DNA of 64,000 nucleotides from Henricia sp. BOLD:AAB3569 (Eukaryota > Echinodermata > Asteroidea > Spinulosida > Echinasteridae), in NCBI GenBank assembly GCA_037783545.1, contig JBBELK010000305.1, forward strand, positions 1,054,001 through 1,118,000, read 5' to 3'. The notes beneath the pieces are model-generated. The model did no database searches and had not been told where the DNA came from. It saw only the letters and a list, made by a program, of their open reading frames with translations. The number at the start of each line of letters is the position of its first letter. The stretch's first letter is position 1. The position numbers were made by a program, and so were the translations under genes. Positions 1 through 10,649 of this stretch are shown here, one piece after another.

Positions 1-555
1 ATTAAAAAATTGCCATCAATGAAAAAGAATTTCTTAATATGTCATATAATACTAAAAGACTAGATTTGAAATTTGATATGGCAATGCATTGAGTTCATGC
101 AGCGTTCGGTTGAAATGCGTACGCTATGGTGTACACGTAGGCGTTGAAAACTAAAGTGGGAAATTGGAACAAATTATTGCCACAAAATTATGCCTGCTGC
201 ATGCTTTCAGAGAATTGTCAATAAAACTGAATATATATTTTTTGAATGTACTCTGTCCCTTCTTTGAAAGTGAAGCCTGGCCCCTCTCTCCCCACCACTA
301 ACTCCAAAAATACATGTGACTTTTTTTGAAGGGTCAGGGCCAAACAAATGTTCACATGGTGCTGATCGAACACCATTTCAAACGTAAAAGGGCATTGTAA
401 AACAACTGTAGCTGATTTAACGAAAAAGTGCGTACTTGCACAACTTTTGAGAATGGCATGGCTTCTGTGAAATTATCACAAGATTGTTGCACAACTTATG
501 CAATACTACGCAACTCGGCTTACGCAGTTGCGCAAGGTTTTATGAAAGTGGCTAC

Positions 556-958
556 AGAAAATACTGCTTTGCAAAAAATACTGCTTAGCAGAAAAAAAAC
601 TGCTTAGCACATCATCAACGGGGGCTAATTTCATGGCGTTGCTTAGCACAAAAAATTGCTTAGCACAGGATTTGTTTGCTTTATTTTGCAAAAATGGATT
701 GCCAGCCAAAATCGTAAGTGATGTGTATTGAAAGGTATTCTTCTACGCTTGCGAAGAACACAAGTTGGTGTATAATTTTGGCTTGTAATCCATTTTATAA
801 AGCAAATAAATCCTGTGCTTAGCAAATTTTCGTGCTAAGCAACGCCATGAAATTGGCCCCAGGTCACCAGTTAAAAACTTGTACCATCTGTGGTACATTT
901 AACTGGTGCTCTGTCAAATTGTGATAAGTGAGAACATTTGCTAAGCAGTATTTTCTGC
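556..958. mobile_element. Foldback/MITE built on GCTTAGCA motifs
   Basis: Inner arms at 621-700 and about 775-860 are inverted copies: ggggctaatttcatggcgtt at the left is matched by aacgccatgaaattggcccc at the right. Both also carry GTGCTTAGCA and AAGCAAATAAATCC-like segments. Outer partial arms add AGAAAATACTGC near 556 and GCAGTATTTTCT near 945. There is no coding capacity, as expected of a non-autonomous DNA element. Confidence 0.7.
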
Positions 959-1554
959 TTATTACAGTGCCATAAAATTGGGCCCGACATAGCCTCAGGG
1001 CTTGTAATTCATTCACTCCAAAATGAACAAAATATATTAATTAAATTGCATACGGCTGTTCCAAAGTTTGCCCAAGTTTAAAAGACTTATTACATGTATC
1101 TCAATCTTCTAGGGAATTATAATGGCAAACAATTTATCACTAAACGGAGAAACACTGCTAAAAGTACATCAAAACTAAAATGGCCATGTTAAATTTGTTG
1201 CACACAAGTGTACTTGCTTGATCTTAACTACATTACACCCGTGTCTAGTACCCTGTGGCTAACTGATGTCATAGTGCTTGTTTTTAATACAGACTGGTAC
1301 TGCGGGACTATGAAGTTTCATTTGAAAGGGAGTAATCATTATGGACATTGCTATGCCGATAACTTGAACAACCTTCAAGTGCAAAATAACTGCGTGAATT
1401 GATCACAGATTGTTATTATATTAATTGCAATTCATTATAAAAATAATATAAAGCCATATCGTATGATGTCGAGTGACATCTAAGTATAAACGACTAAATA
1501 TATTATTTTTTGTTCCCTGATTCCATTCACTTAAATACAGTGTGGCAAAAATAA

Positions 1555-1560
1555 TTTATT
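1555..1560 (-). promoter_or_regulatory. Likely poly(A) signal of ATXN7
   Basis: AATAAA on the minus strand, about 70 bases beyond the TGA. It is the first canonical hexamer downstream and would give a short 3' UTR. Cleavage would be expected near 1530-1540. Another possible signal lies within the foldback at about 808-813. Confidence 0.55.
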
Positions 1561-1631
1561 CACAAAATACCCTCGTCCGATTGGCAGACTCACAAATAGG
1601 CACCATCCGAACGCCGCCGCGTGATTGGCTG

Positions 1632-2188
1632 TCAGTGCTGCATCTTGAGCTCCTGCCTGCTGTCCTCGTCCTGACTCATCGTGAGCTGTGATTGGTCAGC
1701 TAGTCCGGCACCCTGGAGCCTGATTGGTTGATTGGCCCCGGGCTGCTGGTGTTGCTGCAGCTGTAAGGCAATGGCGGCACCCTGCGGCAGGACGGTGGAC
1801 TGCGATAGCACCTTACCAGTGCCCTGGTCCGTGGCCATAGCAGGGGCTAGGGTTAGACTCCCTGCCGGCAGCATGTTAGCGCCGACCTGATGGGCCGGAA
1901 TACTCTGGAAGAGATTCGGTATGAGGGCGCTGTTTAGCGGCACCGGTTTGCCCTGCGAGTCCATGGCCACCAGGTTGGAAATCTGCTGTAGTTGCTGTTG
2001 TAGCTGTAGTTGCTGAAACTGCAGCGCTTGCTGCTGCTGCGGCGATGATGCAACTTGCTGCAGTTGTTGGTTGGAGAGCTGTGACACTGTTCGTTGGGGC
2101 TGGCGCTGGTGGTGGCTGTGCTTCTGGTTCAAGGTGGACTTTTGGAGATTGTGTGAGCTGCCTTTCGGTGAGACTAATGAAATGTTAC
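1632..2188 (-). CDS. ATXN7: ATXN7 exon J: terminal Gln-rich exon with stop
   Basis: Acceptor tctctacacag before 2188; coding ends at TGA 1632-1634. The exon encodes 184 residues (1016-1199). After NISLVSPKGSSHNLQKSTL it becomes strongly Gln-rich, with several runs of two to four Gln mixed with Leu, then a Pro/Leu/Ala segment and a final acidic/basic tail DEDSRQELKMQH. Glutamine codons are mostly CAG/CAA mixed, so it is not a pure CAG tract. In human ataxin-7 the disease-related polyQ is at the N-terminus; here the Gln-rich segment is C-terminal. Confidence 0.86.
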
Positions 2189-2278
2189 CTGTGTAGAGAT
2201 GATAATTTAAAATTAGCATTGTGGAGGGCTCTGTTTGGCAAAGTTGTCAATAAGTCCCTGTCAAATCTGAAGTTTTAA

Positions 2279-2390
2279 AGCCCATATACAGAATTTGCAA
2301 TTTCCCAAAATTTTATCAACCGTTTGACCGGACAAACCTTACCATAATGGAAGATAGAAGTGGTTTCCACTACATTGCAATAATCCGCGC
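2279..2390 (+). repeat. Repeat family A, copy 1
   Basis: Diverged match to 33058-33180: both carry ATATACAG/TATACAGG-ATTTGCAAT, then TCAACC..T.GACC and the well-kept block ATGGAAGATAGAAGTGGTT. Same orientation in both copies. Noncoding; class unknown. Confidence 0.6.
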
Positions 2391-2600
2391 GTCACTTTCA
2401 ACCATGCATGCCAAAGTTTTGTTTACTTAGACACGTACCGTCTGTTGGATGTTTCGATTAAAAACATGCCTGTTGGCTTCATGTCAACTTGACTTTTTTG
2501 CTTGGAATTTAAATCTGGGAGACTTCAACTTGCACTAAACATACATGATGTTTTTTTTTTGTCGGCCTTAGATAAATTTAAAAACAAACATATGTCCTAC

Positions 2601-2700
2601 GTATTGTCTGAACCATAATCCTCATTGGGAATCCGGGCATTAGTTTTCAACATCGGCAGTATAATTTTAATGATAAATTTTTCAACAAATCTGGCTTTGT
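2601..2700 (+). repeat. Repeat family B, truncated copy
   Basis: Shares the AATCCGGGCA...TTTTTCAACRTCG...TTAATTTTGATGATAAA-like core with the longer copies at 6594-7062 and 20743-21226, but the similarity fades after about 100 bases. Confidence 0.5.
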
Positions 2701-3120
2701 GTTGTGCCATGAAGCATACAAGACACTGTATGCATGGCGTCAGACGCTAGGCTGTCAGCCATTTTTTGTTGTTGTACAATTTGAATTTTTTGCAAGATAC
2801 GGCAGTTCGTCAATGTCAATTGTGGGATGTGGAACATGTCGGAATTCTCTGCAAATTTTTTTTTCGGTGGCATACTCTAGCTTAAAAGCATATTCCCTGC
2901 TGCGATTTTAAAGTATCATTTTTACTTTCAGATGAAGAGGAATACATTTTGAGTGTTTACTTCTGAAGGATGGATCGTGGGCAGGTCTATTTACCTCAAG
3001 TCCTTGAGCATCAAACAAACTGTTCAAAATGCTAAGTACTTGGTAGGTGTACACAGACTGTTTGTTTACATGCAGTAGATATGGTCATTACAGTGCTGCA
3101 TGCATAACATTATGCCCTCC

Positions 3121-3310
3121 AGAGTTCGACTAGGGTGGAGTACCCAAAAAATATGGCGATGACCTTTGACCTTGCTTACTTCCGGTCGAAACTGGAAGTG
3201 GCCCTTAGTTTGCAAATGGTAGGAGATATTGAGATGGGGTCAACAATGTTAGTGTCAGAGGCCCTTATGCTTTCCAAAAACATAAGTGATGACGTCGTCG
3301 TACGTAATAC
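3121..3310 (+). repeat. Repeat W, copy 1
   Basis: Direct diverged duplicate of 3745-3900. Shared landmarks in order are TTACTTCC.GT.GAAAC...GAAGTG, GAGATGGGGT, GTTAGTGTC, and a CTTTCCAAAA block. The copies are about 600 bp apart in one intron and could be tandem remnants of one element. Confidence 0.5.
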
Positions 3311-3744
3311 CGCACTCTAGCGACAAGATAAACATTCTTCAAAACGTATTTTAAACATATGTCTGAGGGAAAGTTTGTCTAAAAATTGTCAAACTTGGTA
3401 TACATGTATAACATGACCTTGGGTCAGTAGACATGCCTGTGGTGTCAAGCTTTGGTGACGTCATCAAGAGTAATATTACATGCATTTGAATTTTAAAGCT
3501 TTGATGACCTGTATCTGCAGACCCTAACATGGGAAACAAATAAAACTTCACAGGTATGTTGTCTGTGGTTAGGTTAGTGACACACTATAATGACGTTGTG
3601 ATGATGTCATGGTGTGTCATATTACAATAAATTGGGGGGAAAAAAGGTCAATTTAAAAAAATAAATAACAAATCAGCACTTTAACATATGATCCTAATTC
3701 CTACAGAAACAGTCACAGCTAACCAAGATCTAAGTTTAGTACAC

Positions 3745-3900
3745 GGACAATGACATTATATTTTGTTCACTTCCAGTTGAAACCAGAAGTGCATTTAAAG
3801 GAAGCTATTATTTGAAATTTGTAAAAAAGGTGCAGAGATGGGGTTGGTAGTGTTAGTGTCCAAGATGATTGGACTTTCCAAAACTGTAGAACACTGGGCA
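3745..3900 (+). repeat. Repeat W, copy 2
   Basis: See 3121-3310 for the shared landmarks. This copy has CACTTCCAGTTGAAACCAGA and GAGATGGGGTTGGTAGTGTT. No open reading frame is shared between copies, so it is not a duplicated exon. Confidence 0.5.
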
Positions 3901-4333
3901 AGTCTAAGCAAGGCGTAAAAATTACTGTTTTACAGGGTTGCCGATGTCTAAAATACAAAGTATGATGTTTTGCTGTTAAAATTAAGTAAATGCTTTTTTT
4001 TTATTTGCAGAGAACTACAGACTGTATATCTTTACTATGCTCATTTTGACTCTAAAAATTCAACCTACATTCAATGAAAGATGGCACCAAAACCAATGAA
4101 TTGTACTAAATTTATTAATCCATCATATCTGAAGTCGGTGCATTAAAAAACATCAAGAAAAATGCTATTATGATGCAAAACACAGTAGAGGGGTGCCAGT
4201 AAGTTACTGAAACAAGCATTTTTTCTAATAACAGAAAGACAAACTACATGTACGGATGCCCTTAATGGGTAAAGGCAATGGTTTTGAAACAAGATAGATT
4301 TTTGTGTGGAAGTTGAAATTATTTTCATTTTTT

Positions 4334-4432
4334 AAAGGAGCGTGACCAGGTCACATTTTTGATGCCCCCATTTTTTCCATGGATGTTGAGATTTTGATAT
4401 CATATCATGTGTCATGCTTATCAACAAAGCAG
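4334..4432 (+). repeat. Element L, partial copy
   Basis: Begins AAAGGAGCGTGACC and continues TCACATTTTTGATGCCCCCA and TTTTTTCCATGG, matching the left half of the complete element at 25989-26150. Confidence 0.55.
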
Positions 4433-4493
4433 AGCTAAACGGGACAAGATTTTACTGGCGCCCTTCACCATGTTGTGTCTCTTATAATCTTAC

Positions 4494-4743
4494 CACATGT
4501 ATTAAATGAGCCGGTGACCATTTGCCCGCTGACATTCGGGGACATGTCGGCTGAGCCACTGCCGCCAGGCGAGGGTGTACTCGTCTGGCTGGGACTCATC
4601 CCTCGTTGCACATGATTGGCGGAAGCCGTTGCGATGGCGGTGGTTGCGATGGTCGTGCCTGGATATGGCTTAAAGGTGATGCCAGTTGGCGATGGAATGA
4701 TGCCGTTAGGGAGAGGGGAGGTCAGCTGCGGACTCGCTGAATT
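4494..4743 (-). CDS. ATXN7: ATXN7 exon I: Ser/Pro/Thr-rich
   Basis: Acceptor tttctttgaacag before 4743, donor ACATGTG|gtaaga at 4493. It holds 83 codons (residues 932-1014), starting NSASPQLTSPLPNG and including GITFKPYPGTTIATTAIATA and SPSQTSTPSPGGSG. One trailing base joins GT of the last exon to give Gly1015. No domain; frame, splice signals and composition match the neighbours. Confidence 0.85.
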
Positions 4744-5449
4744 CTGTTCAAAGAAAATAATCTGCATTGGCTGATAACATTTAAATGAAAGCCGCAAAAC
4801 GATTGAAGTTTTGGAACAAATACATGCATCACACAGGGTGGATTGTGGAGGGTGGAAATACAAATATTGACTGCAATGAGGGGCATGGTAAAGATTATAG
4901 GCCCAAGGTGATCTCGAAGCCATCACTATTCCCCACGCAAAAGCTGAGGGAAATTGTCGTGGCTTCGAGATAACCGAGGACCTATCATTTTAACCATGAC
5001 CCGAATAAAATCAGTCAATATTTGTTTTATATACTGAATGTGTAGATTTTTGTCATCTGATTGGTTAAAAGTAGACTTGACATTTTGTAGTCTGCTCAAT
5101 TTCAAATTCGAAAGCTGGTCTATAGACCCTGAAAATATTGGTAGCGTATTTCACCCGACGCTTTCCCTTTTCGCTGTCAGCGGCTTCTGTGATTTGCTCG
5201 AGGATTTTATCATGTATGAGTTGCCTCTTGATGAGCTTGAGACAGTATGCCTCCTATTTCCACTCGGCCTGTGGCCTCGGGGAAATAGCAAGTAGTTTGA
5301 ACACTCATGAGCAGTCAATATTTGTATAATGCATGTGTGTATGGTTTGCACATGGATCCCGACATACATGCAGTATGCGCACTAGCAGTAACTCCCTCGA
5401 GGTCCGACCTCTCTGTTATTGACTAAATACAGCTGAAGCATGTGCTTAC
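4744..5449 (-). other. ATXN7 intron 8
   Basis: 706 bp between exons H and I. A CAGTCAATATTTGT direct repeat occurs near 5012 and again near 5311, enclosing sequence with no coding homology. An inverted pair GATCTCGAAGCCA / TGGCTTCGAGATAA lies at about 4910-4972. No gene seen. Confidence 0.6.
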
Positions 5450-6491
5450 CGGTCTGAGTTGAGGACTAGGTATTGATTGTGGACTTTGGAGTGGCTGGCA
5501 GGCGATAATGGCTGTACCCTTGTCACCAGTCGACATTGCACCTCCCAGAGTGTCTAGTGATGAGGTGTCAATGAAAGGCTGATTGACAAATGCAAAGTTA
5601 GCTGTGGCATTACCGCCAGAAGGCCGACGACCTTGCCTGTCCGTAGCCAATTTACCCAAACCGGAACCCTTAGTCCGCGACTTGGCATTTACTTTACCGT
5701 CGTACGGCAACGCTAGGGCTCCGAGATTGCCAAGTAACACCGGCGTGTTGCCGAGCGTTGCATTAAGTATGGGCAATGTGAAGTTACCGGTGGTCTGCGG
5801 CGACGTGGCATTAACAACCGCGCCACTGTTGGGATCGATGTTCGTTACGACAAATCTGAGATTCTTTAAGAGGTTTCCGGACAATTCCGGGTTGGTGATG
5901 GAGGCTGTGTCCAGGTTAACCATCCCGCCGCTTAGTATGTCCACAGGTTGGAGTCCGCTGTTTGTCACAATGGAATAACTACTTGTGCCGGTGGTCAATG
6001 TGACCGGATTTCCACTGGACACCGCGAACATGGACGCAACATTGCCACTGGCACTTGCACTACCCTTCCCCCCTCCCCCTCCACCGCTTTTCCTCCGTGC
6101 TTTGGAATTCTTCATAGGATGCTGTTGAGATGACATAACCTTCCCGTCCGTTGATTTAAGTAACGCTTTACTACTAGTCTTTCCACTCAGTTTCTTACTT
6201 GCAGCGAGTCCTTTACTGAAGTTGTTGCAAGCGGCATTGGGTACCGGTATGCCTTTAGTTCTACTGCACGTGTTGGCACTGCTGTTGTTGCTACTGCAAG
6301 TTACCGCGGACGTTTTGCTCCCACACGGAGCGTAATCAAACGGTAAAGCATTTGCAAACGAGAATGCACTTGTGGAGGCAGCTGAGAGGGATGAAGGATT
6401 ACTAATCTGAAGATCAGGGGCGTGGGATGGAGGAGACGTTTCCATGGGGGCAGCACAGTCTTGAGATGAGTCACCGGATAAGCACATTTTT
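5450..6491 (-). CDS. ATXN7: ATXN7 exon H: large disordered exon
   Basis: Acceptor tttcactttag before 6491, donor CCG|gtaagc at 5449. Largest exon: one base plus 347 codons (residues 584-931). Composition is Ser/Asn/Thr/Gly-rich with a KKLSGKTSSKALLKS basic stretch, a six-Gly run after RRKS, and repeated hydrophobic segments (VTNSGLQPVDILSGG, LPILNATLGNTPVLLGNLG) like transcription-factor activation domains. No catalytic motif. Probably intrinsically disordered (inference). The ATG early in the exon could suggest a separate gene, but the splice acceptor and phase tie it to exon G. Confidence 0.86.
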
Positions 6492-6593
6492 CTAAAGTGA
6501 AATTTTAAAGACAAAAAGTGTTAATCATCCAACAGGAATAACAAAGCTTTCAGAAATAAAATTCAAATTTAATGGGTTTAAATTAAATAAGTT

Positions 6594-7062
6594 TAAAGGG
6601 AGAAAAAACACTTTGGAATTACCATCATATATAATTATAAATGCTAGCTATTTATTGCCCGGTGCATGAACCCTCATAGGAATCCGGGCACTTGTTTTTA
6701 ACGTCGTAAACACAATTAATTTTGATGATCAACTTTGAAGCCAATGCAGCTGTGCGCTGCGGCATATTTCAAATTTTGAAAGGGAAAACGACGTCAACCA
6801 TGCAACACTGCATAGATGACGTCAAGATTCAACGCTTATTTCCGACTCCAATACACCGTGAAGTATGTAATATTTGTTTTAACCAGACTCATGCCCTCTT
6901 GAGTCCAAGCGCCAAACTACAAAACATGGAGACATACACGAATTGTATTTAGACGCAAATTAAAAGTGATTTTTCAAATGTTCGGATGGGATAGGGTTTG
7001 AAATATAAACTTCCATGTGCCAAACTTTGCTATGCTGGTGATATTCTGGAGAATTAACCACC
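6594..7062 (+). repeat. Repeat family B, long copy 1
   Basis: About 470 bp, collinear with 20743-21226. Shared blocks include TAAAGGGAGA, AACACAATTAATTTTGATGA, CTTTGAAGCCAATGC, GATGACGTCAAGATT-like, TATTTAGACGC and AACTTTGCT. It lies just upstream (transcript sense) of exon H. Noncoding. Confidence 0.72.
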
Positions 7063-7155
7063 TGGCGATGAGAACTGCATATGCAGTTCTAAGCGTGAGT
7101 GCCTTGGGGGTGTTTATACAGAACTAGCCCATGGGTCAGTACTACCAGGGCAGAG

Positions 7156-8364
7156 CTGGGGCCGATTTCACAAAGCGCTAAGATTCGTCCTAGGAAGTGT
7201 AACTCGTCTTATCTTGGAACTAATCCTAGGACTGATTTCACAAAACTTAGGATGTGTTCAATTCGTCCTATTTCCCATGGCAACACGGCCCAACTCTTCC
7301 TAACTTAAGATCGATGTTTGGGTCGTCTTATCTGTATGAATGCATGGAGTAAATGCAGTGACCGAAGGCACTTATCTTCTGCTTGCCGAACGTGAAGCTA
7401 GCCCGGCATACGGCAGCGCTAGCAGGCGGTCATACAGACAATTTCCCTTTGCCGCGATATGCGAAATTCTCTTGAAAAGGAGGCGTAATTTAAATCGCAG
7501 AAAAGCACTTACCGAAAAAGGTTGAGGCATTTGTATGTCCATGCACGTGAAGCCATAACTTGCTGTAGCCCTAGCTAGCTACGTTTTTTCGATGTTTACA
7601 CGCGTAAAGCCCGCCGCACACCTTTGCGAATTACCGGCCCATCGGATCCGGAAAAATCAAACAAGTTTGATTTGCTCCGGTCTATGGTGTGCGGTCAAAC
7701 CGGCCCGAATTGTTTCAGCGCACACCTTTCCGGTAAGTAGTCCGATGATCCGATTATCCGGTAAATCGCAAAGGTGTGCGGCGGGCTTAAAGCACGGATT
7801 TATATTTCGGCAAAATATATCCATACAATAAAAACCACGAAATATGTACATTTGTATAGCTGTACTGCTTGAGCACACTGAAAGTTATTTGTGGTGTGCG
7901 CGCGCGTGCTAGTACTAGCGCGCGATGCTCCCGAAAAAAAATAGATTTATGTAAATTAGATTAATACACATAGGCCTAATGTTTTTTTTCCGTCAAGCAT
8001 ACTGCATGCTCTGCACATAAATGCGAGTGTGCCATTTGTACAGTCGAACGATAGGCATGTACATCTAGGTTCAAGTACATCGACTTGAATTTGTTCACGT
8101 CAATGTACCCTTTCATAACTGCCGACAAAATGCGATACTAGTACGCCAAGCAGACGACGCTACAAAGTCGGCCATTTTGATTTGTAATGTGCGTGCATGG
8201 TACAGTCATGTATAATAAGCAGTTGCGACTCGTCTTGTAAAAGACGGGTTTTGTGAAATCGATCTCAGGACACGTCTTAGCAAAGACCGATCTTACTGCT
8301 CGAACTCTTCTTAAATCCTAGGATCGATCCTAAGATAGGAAGAGTTTTGTGAAATCAGCCCCAG
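7156..8364. mobile_element. 1.2-kb DNA element with GGGGC.GATTTCACAAA termini
   Basis: Left end ctggggccgatttcacaaa; right end ttttgtgaaatcagccccag, its inverted complement. Subterminal blocks are also inverted: TCCTAGGA with GTCTTATCTTGG at the left against CCTAGGATCG and CCTAAGATAGGA at the right, plus a second internal GATTTCACAAAA/TTTTGTGAAATC pair (about 7231, 8265). There is no transposase ORF, so it is non-autonomous. A second MITE is nested inside. Confidence 0.72.
7607..7788. mobile_element. 182-bp MITE, 23-bp terminal inverted repeats
   Basis: Left terminus aagcccgccgcacacctttg; right terminus caaaggtgtgcggcgggctt, with only slight mismatch further in. The internal palindromic CCGGATCGGA-like and GATCCGATTATCCGG blocks would form a long hairpin. 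It sits inside 7156-8364 and is therefore the younger insertion, or part of that element's middle. Confidence 0.75.
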
Positions 8365-9490
8365 GTCTCTCATCTTGTTGGCTTGGGGAAAATGACTTGT
8401 GACTGGACTTCGGAAATAAGATTGATTTACGACTTGAAATAAAAACTAGTCTCCAGCCCCAGAGACATGCATAACCAAAACTGCAAGTGCAGTCTCCCGC
8501 TCAAGGGGAATAAATTGGAAATTGCGCAGCCGCCGTGAGGTACATGTAGTTAAGCAACCTTTTGCAAGGGTTTCCTGTTCCTGTAAGCAGCACTAGCAAA
8601 CTACAAGTAAGGTTAGAGAACACAATCAAATTCAGTTTAAAAGAGTTCGAAGATTGCTCAGGTCAGCCAAAATGTGTGCACAGCTGAAAAACACTTTCTG
8701 ACTAGGAGCATGTTCCCACTGCAGAAAAAATACTGGTATTTAGTGCAGTAAATACACACACACGCAGCAACTGGAATGACGCTCATCAGTAAAAACCTTT
8801 ATCGGCCGTTTCTACATGTACTGCTAAAATACTCTTGAGTGCAATACTCTGAGCAGGTTTGAATTCAATGTGCACACACCATCTACATGTGTAAGGCTAT
8901 TTATATTGGAAGGATAGCAGAACCAAAACATTTAACTAGAAACTGTAATCATGCTCAGCAAAAACATGTTGTAGGAGAAACATCTGACAGTCTCTCAGAG
9001 CTAGTAAGCTTATGCAGTATTTCGGTAATTTTTAAAATACCGATTAATACCGATTGCTCTCGCGGAAATACCGGCGAACTCAATATAGAGTTCATTACTG
9101 CGGTATCGTGAAATGATTACCTGGGTGAACAGAAAATTTGCGCGACAGAAAGTCATGGAAACGAACAGCATTGAGAATTTGGGTGTTGTGCAAGATATTG
9201 TTCAGTGTGTGAAGGGACCTTTCTCCATAAGAAATACTGGCACGCACATGCTCCGTGCGGAGTTGGTAATACTTTCACCTTGACACACTAACACCGTTAT
9301 GTGCAATGCATTTGGCTGGCTGCAAGTGCTGTGTACAATCAATCGGCATTGGTCATGTCGACCTCGTACATTCGGAGTGCTAGCCCAATTGAAACATGAA
9401 ACATGCACCAAAAGAATTTCTGAATGCATAGGTACTTCAAAATGGCTTATTGTTTGACATACCTGACTAGAAAAGTACTCGGTAATTATA

Positions 9491-9645
9491 TAATATTGGA
9501 TGGCTTTGAGGGTGATATGAGAATATACCGCACGAGTCATGAAAATACCGAACGAGCCGAATACCGAACGAGCCGAAGGCGAGTTCGGTTTTTTCATGAC
9601 GAGTGCGGTATATTCTCATATCACCCGAAAAGACATCCAATATTA
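9491..9645. mobile_element. 155-bp near-perfect foldback
   Basis: Left arm taatattggatggctttgag; right arm carries TCTTTTCGGGTGATATGAGA on the complementary strand. Both arms hold GGGTGATATGAGAATATACCGCAC and the loop repeats CCGAACGAGCCGA twice. Such arm identity implies a recent or well-preserved palindrome. No coding content. Confidence 0.72.
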
Positions 9646-9854
9646 TTATTGTTATATAAAATGAAGCTGACACACTTGTAACATTTTTCAAACAGTATAA
9701 TTTAAAATTCGAAATTGTTGAAAGTTCCACAAGCAACAGTAAACATTTCACCCTGGCACCATGGAGCTCCTTTTGTAGTTCCATGCTGGCACATATGGAA
9801 ACTGTTTTTAAATACTTTCGTAATCCCACGTACAGACGTAGGCCTAAAACTTAC

Positions 9855-10047
9855 GGAGAATCGCATTCAGTTCAATTTTGCTTAAGTCTTCAAAGTCCTC
9901 TGACAATTCCTTTTCCCTCAAGTACAGCTTCAAAATGTTCACTACTTTCGTGGTGCTTCTCCGTGTTGCTCCGCTTTCTTTATTTTGGAGGATGTCATCG
10001 TATTCATCGTCTTCTATCGTATCAAATCTGGGCTGTGGCGTCGCCAT
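9855..10047 (-). CDS. Possible Crypton/DUF3504-type N-terminal exon
   Basis: ATG at 10047 in good context (gaaaATGGCG) opens 64 codons plus one base, then CTCC|gtaagt at 9854. The peptide starts MATPQPRFDTIEDDEYDDIL and continues with TRRSTTKVVNILKLYLREKE and EDLSKIELNAIL. I recognise the pattern of an acidic lead, N-T-rr-s-T-k, a YL-EKEL helix, DFE-LS--ELN-ILR, from proteins with Crypton-derived DUF3504 domains (KIAA1958/ZMYM/QRICH1-like), which are abundant in marine invertebrates. No catalytic tyrosine-recombinase part and no following exon were found nearby. It could be a solo exon of a decayed element or the start of a gene nested in ATXN7. The longer in-frame ATG at 10113 is less likely. 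Confidence 0.5.
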
Positions 10048-10181
10048 TTTCTTTTCATTTCGTGGAATTGAAGTGCGCGCGCGAGCTCGGTTGGTTCCGG
10101 TTGTGCATATCATACATGCAGAATCGATACTGTTGTACAGTATTTTTTGTTACTGTACAGTGTGTGACATTTTCCACCAAC

Positions 10182-10190
10182 AGAGGGCGC
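10182..10190 (+). promoter_or_regulatory. AGAGGGCGC motif (one of several)
   Basis: CCAACAGAGGGCGCTATA. Other exact copies: 10426-10434 (-), 12591-12599 (+), 24289-24297 (+), 34790-34798 (+), 43988-43996 (-), 44606-44614 (-). The core resembles the metazoan CTCF consensus (CCASYAGRKGGC). Two copies ride inside element H. Function is inferred only from motif similarity. Confidence 0.3.
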
Positions 10191-10649
10191 TATAACGTAC
10201 AGTAACAGAAATGCGCGGTATCGCTCACAGCTTCATTTTATATAATAATACCGAATACTGCGGTATTTTTTCACAGCATACCGCGATCAGTGGCTCTTAC
10301 CTTCAGGGCAGGAAAAAAAATCCACTATGCGTGTACGTATCCATGTACGTACGTACGTGTGCACACAGCCTTGCCAGCACATGTACAGTGTGCAATGTCA
10401 CCGGCACCACTGCTGTATGGATACAGCGCCCTCTATAGTCTATGTAGGGCATATCCGGACATCGTTGATCAGTAAGTAAGACAATTTTCCACGTCTTTTT
10501 GGACTCGAAGAGTTGAAAATAATATTTCCGGCTGTTTATTTTCCAAAATAAGAAAAAGCCGGAATTCTGGCAATAGCCGGAAGACTGGCATCCCTGCGCG
10601 GTGTCCCAAAACCCAATACCGCACAAGCTTAAGAGCTAGTAATTCTTAC

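Larger units (their letters stand above)
1..1631. other. 3' UTR and downstream flank of ATXN7
   Basis: Contains the short 3' UTR (about 1540-1631) and, at 556-958, a foldback element. The rest is AT-rich with no coding pattern, no RNA gene and no other recognisable element. Confidence 0.6.
2189..4493 (-). other. ATXN7 intron 9
   Basis: 2305 bp between exons I and J. It holds repeat A (2279-2390), part of repeat B (2601-2700), two diverged direct copies of repeat W (3121-3310, 3745-3900) and half of element L (4334-4432). The stretches 2400-2600, 2720-3110, 3310-3740 and 3900-4330 show no recognisable feature. Confidence 0.7.
6492..10649 (-). other. ATXN7 intron 7
   Basis: 4158 bp. It holds repeat B (6594-7062), a 1.2-kb inverted-repeat element (7156-8364) with a smaller MITE inside (7607-7788), a foldback (9491-9645) and the Crypton-like exon (9855-10047). 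The stretch 8365-9480 has AT-rich sequence with a short CGGTATT/AATACCG-rich patch at 9015-9120, and 10211-10290 has similar CGGTATT motifs. 10291-10649 shows nothing recognisable. Confidence 0.7.

Noticed and set aside
5583-5978. 131-residue plus-strand ORF
   Set aside because: Shadow of ATXN7 exon H on the other strand.
6402-6491. ATG near 6487 as start of an independent gene
   Set aside because: A splice acceptor lies directly before it and exon G joins in frame; no promoter-like sequence.
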